Assembly (NCBI GenBank): GCA_903878115.1
Contig: CAIRGO010000303.1
Span: 1-64,000 of the forward strand
Length of the DNA: 64,000 nt
Source of the DNA: Akkermansiaceae bacterium
GTDB taxonomy: Bacteria > Verrucomicrobiota > Verrucomicrobiia > Verrucomicrobiales > Akkermansiaceae
Direction of reading: 5' to 3'
Position numbers and translations under genes: made by a program. Under the pieces are notes generated by a model, which was not told where the DNA came from, searched no databases, and worked only from the letters and a program-made list of their open reading frames with translations. Shown here piece by piece: positions 60,764-64,000 of the stretch (within the stretch, counting starts at the first letter, position 1; each line of letters begins with the position of its first letter).

Positions 60764-62254
60764 TCATTCGGGCAGATGATCAAAGGCGATTCTGAAGCCT
60801 AGATCGGGACGCTTGATGTTACGGTCATTTGTCCATTCCCTTGCCATCACGCCGTTGGCAGGTTTTGCATAAGAAGCACCGATGATCACCCATTGTCTGG
60901 CGCCCAGAGGATTGGATGGATCTACGCTAGGTTTGCGGATCCATTCGCTAACGCCTCCCGCCATGCCAAATAGGCCAGCGGGTGTTTGATCTTCAGACTG
61001 AACATCTCCCCACGCCGTAGGGCGCAAAGTAAGTGGATTGGTGGTTTTTAGTTTCATCGCTGCAAACCATTCTTCTTGCGTAGGCAAGCGTGCTCGCTTC
61101 CACTCACTGTAAGTATGTGCATCCCACCAATCTACCCCGAACATCGGCGAGTTTTTCGTGAGCATTCTACCTTCCCAAGGTTTTGATTTTTGAGCCGCTG
61201 CCCATAATGCAATCCAGCCATCTGGTTCATGAGTGACTTTTTCAACTGGTTGGTCCTCGTGCTCATAGGCTTTTCTTTGGTCTGTTGACAAAATGTCAAG
61301 AGCTTGCAAAAACTCGGCATAATCTCCGATCGTGACTTCATAGGCAGAAAGCCAAAATTTTCGCAGAGTTACTTGATTGCCATCCGGTCCGGCATAGCTG
61401 CCATCAGGAACTTCGATGGGGGCATTGAGTTTCACAGGTTCTACGACGGTAGGTTTGGAAAGGTTCATCGCAACAATGATCGCGGCGACAACAGCAACAC
61501 CTGAGATTACTAGACCGATGGGAAATTTCTTCTCCACTTTTCTTGTCGCACTATTCAACGGAACCTTCGCATATCGTGAAGAAGGAACAGGAGCAACAGG
61601 CGTAGCGAGTTGTTGTTCAATTTGATCTGCGTAATGGCGAATATCGGGCCATTGCACTACGTGGGAAGGGTCATCTCCTGACATCCAGTGAAGCAAGGTC
61701 AACAAACGAGTTGCTCCTGAAACTCCATTTTCCACTAAGTTTGGAAAAGCCGCACCAAGCTCTTGGATGTCCACTTGTGACGCCTGCTCGCTACGAGCTC
61801 CTGCGAGTGCGAGATTTGAAATGCGTAGCACATTTTGCTCATCTAGGTAGATATGGGAGAGTTTCAGCGGCGTTGTAGCTGTGGCTCGCTCCTCGAGATG
61901 GATATTTGCCTCAGCGATGCGTTTGAGTAGGTGGGCTATTTGCCCAGGTCTCATGGTGCCACCACGGGCAATTCGCTCAGCCAAATTTTCACCAGGTAGC
62001 CACTCACGAGTGAAAAAACAGTGATCTTTGTCATTCACCGCCTCATAAACAGAGGCAATAAGTGGGTGATCTACTGCTGCTTTTGCCCTAACAGATGCTA
62101 GAAATTCCTCACGCGTGTAAGGGTTCTGCTCACTCAGTTGTTCCAACACAACGTTCCGTCTTACAGATACTTGCTCTGCAAGCCAAATACTGGTTGTTTT
62201 GTTTTCTCCAAGTAGTTTTGTAAGGGTGTAATCGCTGGGTGGTAAAAATGACAT
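60764..62254 (-). CDS. Pseudokinase fused through a membrane helix to a SUMF1-type domain
   Basis: The protein has 496 residues from the ATG at 62254. Residues 1-215 follow the fold of a Ser/Thr kinase but have lost key residues. The VAIK region is NVVLEQL without the Lys, the HRD region reads LSHIYLDEQN without His-Arg-Asp, and DFG is SNL. A membrane helix lies at 245-266. Residues ~285-496 form a SUMF1/FGE-type domain (VTLRKFWLSAYEVTIGDYAEF; ARLPTQEEWFAAM; GVSEWIR; LGFRIA). It has no cysteine, so it cannot be a classical formylglycine-generating enzyme. A sensor or binding role is likely. Confidence 0.82.
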   Translation of the reverse strand: MSFLPPSDYTLTKLLGENKTTSIWLAEQVSVRRNVVLEQLSEQNPYTREEFLASVRAKAAVDHPLIASVYEAVNDKDHCFFTREWLPGENLAERIARGGTMRPGQIAHLLKRIAEANIHLEERATATTPLKLSHIYLDEQNVLRISNLALAGARSEQASQVDIQELGAAFPNLVENGVSGATRLLTLLHWMSGDDPSHVVQWPDIRHYADQIEQQLATPVAPVPSSRYAKVPLNSATRKVEKKFPIGLVISGVAVVAAIIVAMNLSKPTVVEPVKLNAPIEVPDGSYAGPDGNQVTLRKFWLSAYEVTIGDYAEFLQALDILSTDQRKAYEHEDQPVEKVTHEPDGWIALWAAAQKSKPWEGRMLTKNSPMFGVDWWDAHTYSEWKRARLPTQEEWFAAMKLKTTNPLTLRPTAWGDVQSEDQTPAGLFGMAGGVSEWIRKPSVDPSNPLGARQWVIIGASYAKPANGVMAREWTNDRNIKRPDLGFRIAFDHLPE

Positions 62255-62439
62255 AACGGACGCATTTAGTGTGTTGTAAATTCTACAATAACGAAAGCTA
62301 AAATATGCCAAATGCAAATAGTCAGCCAAATTGTCGCATATTTCCGTGCGAATCTGGCAATCTGGCATTGCCAGTGATCGCGATGTTAGGCAAGATAACT
62401 GCTCAGTTTTTGCACTGAAAGAATTTTCCCTCAAAATGA
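62255..62439. promoter_or_regulatory. Divergent intergenic region with two inverted repeats
   Basis: The 185 bases separate the pseudokinase and the ECF sigma genes. TTGTA-N5-TACAA lies at 62274-62288, close to the pseudokinase start. CTGGCA-N9-TGCCAG lies at 62354-62374, about 65-85 bases before the sigma start. Both could be operators, but no -35/-10 pair is convincing. Confidence 0.3.
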
Positions 62440-63105
62440 ATGAATAAATTTGCCTGGATTTCGTCTCACATTGCGCAGGGACCTCAGGCGTTTGATCCAC
62501 CTTATGGCGGATCGGGCGACGAGGAACTTGGCGATGGACCACTCGTCATCTACGCGCAAAAAGGTGACATGAAAGCATACGATCAACTGGTGATGCGCCA
62601 CCGTAACCGAGTTTTCGCAATGATACGCAACATGACACATAATGATGCAGATGCCTGGGATTTGTCTCAGGACGTTTTCATTAAGGCGTGGAACGCATTG
62701 GGAACATTTGAGGCAAAGGCTAAATTTACCACTTGGTTATACCGCATCGCTCATAATGTGGTGTATGATTGGAATCGACGGCGAAAACATTCCATGGCGG
62801 GCGAATTGAATGATGAAATTTTAGAAAACGAGCGCATCGACCCATCCGCAATTGCCATTCCGCACGTACATGATAGCCCTGATAAGCAAATGTCGCTCAC
62901 AGAACTGAAGCAGAAAATCGAATTGGCGCTCGAAAAAATTTCGCCCGAACATCGGCAAATCGTTATTTGGAAAGATGTGCAAGGCTTGTCTTATAAAGAA
63001 ATCGCTGATGTGAGCGGCTGCACCATTGGCACGGTGATGAGCCGTCTATTTTATGCCCGCCAAAAATTACAAACACTCCTAAAAGATGAATACGAAGCCA
63101 GATGA
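62440..63105 (+). CDS. ECF-type RNA polymerase sigma factor
   Basis: The protein has 221 residues. Sigma region 2 is seen in 'AYDQLVMRHRNRVFAMIRNMTHNDADAWDLSQDVFIKAWNALGTF' and 'KFTTWLYRIAHNVVYDWNRRRK'. Region 4 is 'LEKISPEHRQIVIWKDVQGLSYKEIADVSGCTIGTVMSRLFYARQKLQTLL'. The unusual N-terminus (about 1-30) is polar. It overlaps the next gene by 20 bases, the usual arrangement with an anti-sigma factor. Confidence 0.92.
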   Translation: MNKFAWISSHIAQGPQAFDPPYGGSGDEELGDGPLVIYAQKGDMKAYDQLVMRHRNRVFAMIRNMTHNDADAWDLSQDVFIKAWNALGTFEAKAKFTTWLYRIAHNVVYDWNRRRKHSMAGELNDEILENERIDPSAIAIPHVHDSPDKQMSLTELKQKIELALEKISPEHRQIVIWKDVQGLSYKEIADVSGCTIGTVMSRLFYARQKLQTLLKDEYEAR

Positions 63106-63646
63106 CCAAACATTGATGTTGTGGATGGACGATGAACTAGGCGCTGCTGATCAAGCTGCTATGGATTCATGGTTGCGAGAGAATCCGCAATGGATCGAAA
63201 ATCGGCAATCATTACGTGACTGGCGTTCAACGATGCAATCTGTTTTTGCAGCAGAAGTAGAGCCTCCCTATGTCGATTTTTTCCATGCGAAATTGCAACG
63301 TTCATTGGAGCAGCAATCAAAAGAGAGCACCGCACCTACTAACGAGGCATCAGTTCCTTTTTGGCGCCGTTTTGCAATGCCTTTAGCTGCGGCCGCCTCG
63401 ATCGCTATCGCTTTTCTCGCTGGCCGAAGCATGGTTCATGTTCCTCATCCAGCGGAAAATATCGTCACTTACACGCCAGAAGAAGGAGTGAATGCTGAGT
63501 ATTTTGTTGCAAGCCCTTCTGAGGGGACTGTGATTGTGTTGAATGGTGTTGCCGATATTCCTGATCAATTCTCGATTCCTGATACTGCTGCCATTGATCA
63601 GAATCGCGAGCCAACTAAGGAATCCGCTTCGATTATCGCTCCCTAA
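63086..63646 (+). CDS. Probable anti-sigma factor (single-pass membrane protein)
   Basis: The protein has 186 residues. The N-terminal helical domain 'LMLWMDDELGAADQAAMDSWLRENPQW' resembles anti-sigma domains, but no HxxxCxxC zinc motif is present. A membrane helix lies at about 95-113, followed by an extracytoplasmic part. Its overlap with the ECF sigma gene and its topology support the call; no enzymatic function is expected. Confidence 0.75.
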   Translation: MNTKPDDQTLMLWMDDELGAADQAAMDSWLRENPQWIENRQSLRDWRSTMQSVFAAEVEPPYVDFFHAKLQRSLEQQSKESTAPTNEASVPFWRRFAMPLAAAASIAIAFLAGRSMVHVPHPAENIVTYTPEEGVNAEYFVASPSEGTVIVLNGVADIPDQFSIPDTAAIDQNREPTKESASIIAP

Positions 63647-63666
63647 CTGTTATAGTTCTCGTTCTT

Positions 63667-64000
63667 ATGAATTGTTCACTTGCTTTTGCTAGCATCGTTA
63701 CTCTGTTATCTTTTGTTGTGGCATCGCCCGTGCACGCAGAACGTGGTCGCGATGTGATCGGCAATGTCACGGTTACTGTTCTTCATGCGACTAATGAAGC
63801 ACCTCGTCCCTTAGGCAGCGCTACGAAAGAGTTAGATGTGGAGACTGCTGGTAAATTACGCAAAGAACCTCGACTTACTTTTACTAACTATCGTGTCGTC
63901 GGATCGGATCAAAAGCCACTTTACCGTAGTTATGAAAATTGGGCGCAGCCTTTTCCTCAGTCAGACGAAGTTTTACTGCGATTTGAAGCGCAAGCGCGCC
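63667..64000 (+). CDS. Secreted protein of unknown function, 3' end outside the window
   Basis: The frame is open from the ATG at 63667 to the window end (111 codons). A signal peptide is evident at about 1-24 (LLSFVVASPVHA). The mature part starts with ERGRDVIGNVTVTVLHATNE and is probably beta-rich. No domain is recognised. It begins 20 bases after the anti-sigma gene and may be a third gene of that operon, possibly its target. Confidence 0.65.
   Translation, partial: MNCSLAFASIVTLLSFVVASPVHAERGRDVIGNVTVTVLHATNEAPRPLGSATKELDVETAGKLRKEPRLTFTNYRVVGSDQKPLYRSYENWAQPFPQSDEVLLRFEAQAR

Noticed and set aside
62255-62542. 96-residue N-terminal extension of the pseudokinase protein
   Set aside because: It would run through the divergent promoter region into the sigma gene; the kinase fold begins right after the ATG at 62254.
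1-64000. tRNA, rRNA, CRISPR, insertion sequences or prophage
   Set aside because: No cloverleaf, repeat-spacer array, transposase or phage structural gene was recognised on either strand.

Overview
The window looks like the chromosome of a member of the Verrucomicrobiota, or a close relative in the Planctomycetota/Verrucomicrobiota group. The main evidence is two large secreted c-type cytochrome proteins of the DUF1549/DUF1553 type, one followed directly by a DUF1501 protein. Supporting signs are a PEP-CTERM-tagged VIT/vWA protein, a very large CotH/lamin-tail surface protein, a GHL10 glycosidase and a pseudokinase fused to a SUMF1-type domain. Base composition is close to even. Many starts have no Shine-Dalgarno sequence and a T-rich leader instead. 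No rRNA, tRNA, CRISPR array, insertion sequence or prophage was found. The only stretch over 300 bases without an intact gene is 511-1197; it holds a signal-peptide-like fragment and a broken methyltransferase gene.

Layout. 1-1197: an unknown gene, then gene debris (a signal-peptide fragment and the decayed 5' end of an MmeI-like DNA methyltransferase). 1198-4674: housekeeping-like genes (SDR oxidoreductase, small membrane protein, lipid kinase, SanA/YdcF-like protein, HNH nuclease). 4863-10019: an aa3-type cytochrome c oxidase operon (ctaD, ctaE with a ~330-residue insert, ctaF, two small membrane proteins, ctaC), ended by a hairpin. 10103-13336: a three-gene set made of a secreted retropepsin-like 'zinc protease', a membrane inactive-transglutaminase/7TM protein and an ATP-grasp glutamate-ligase-like enzyme. 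13342-24036, minus strand: a VIT/vWA PEP-CTERM protein, FG-GAP protein, SLC13 transporter, guanine deaminase, planctomycete-type cytochrome, GHL10 glycosidase and M29 aminopeptidase. 24170-30356, plus strand: a GbsR-like regulator with a NusG paralogue, sulfate activation genes (cysC, cysD, cysN), a small monooxygenase-like protein and a tRNA CCA-adding/poly(A) polymerase-family enzyme. 30364-34809, minus strand: a second planctomycete cytochrome with its DUF1501 partner.

35417-49491, minus strand: a rearranged complex I cluster in the order nuoG-H-I-J-K-L-M-N-[vapBC]-D-E-[RHH/PIN]-F. nuoA, nuoB and nuoC are absent from the window, and two unrelated toxin-antitoxin pairs sit between nuo genes. 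Further right are an orphan OppF-like ATPase, a large coiled-coil membrane protein with a secreted partner, a 1668-residue CotH protein with an NlpC/P60-like partner, an HU protein with a clear terminator, a pseudokinase/SUMF1 protein, and an ECF sigma/anti-sigma pair followed by the start of a secreted protein.

The most connected observation is regulatory. A 25-base element built around the palindrome TGTGAAAAATTTCACA, which fits the CRP/FNR-family consensus, lies upstream of both the cytochrome oxidase operon and the nuo operon. It has the same orientation relative to the genes and 23 of 25 bases match. This suggests that one regulator coordinates the two ends of the respiratory chain.
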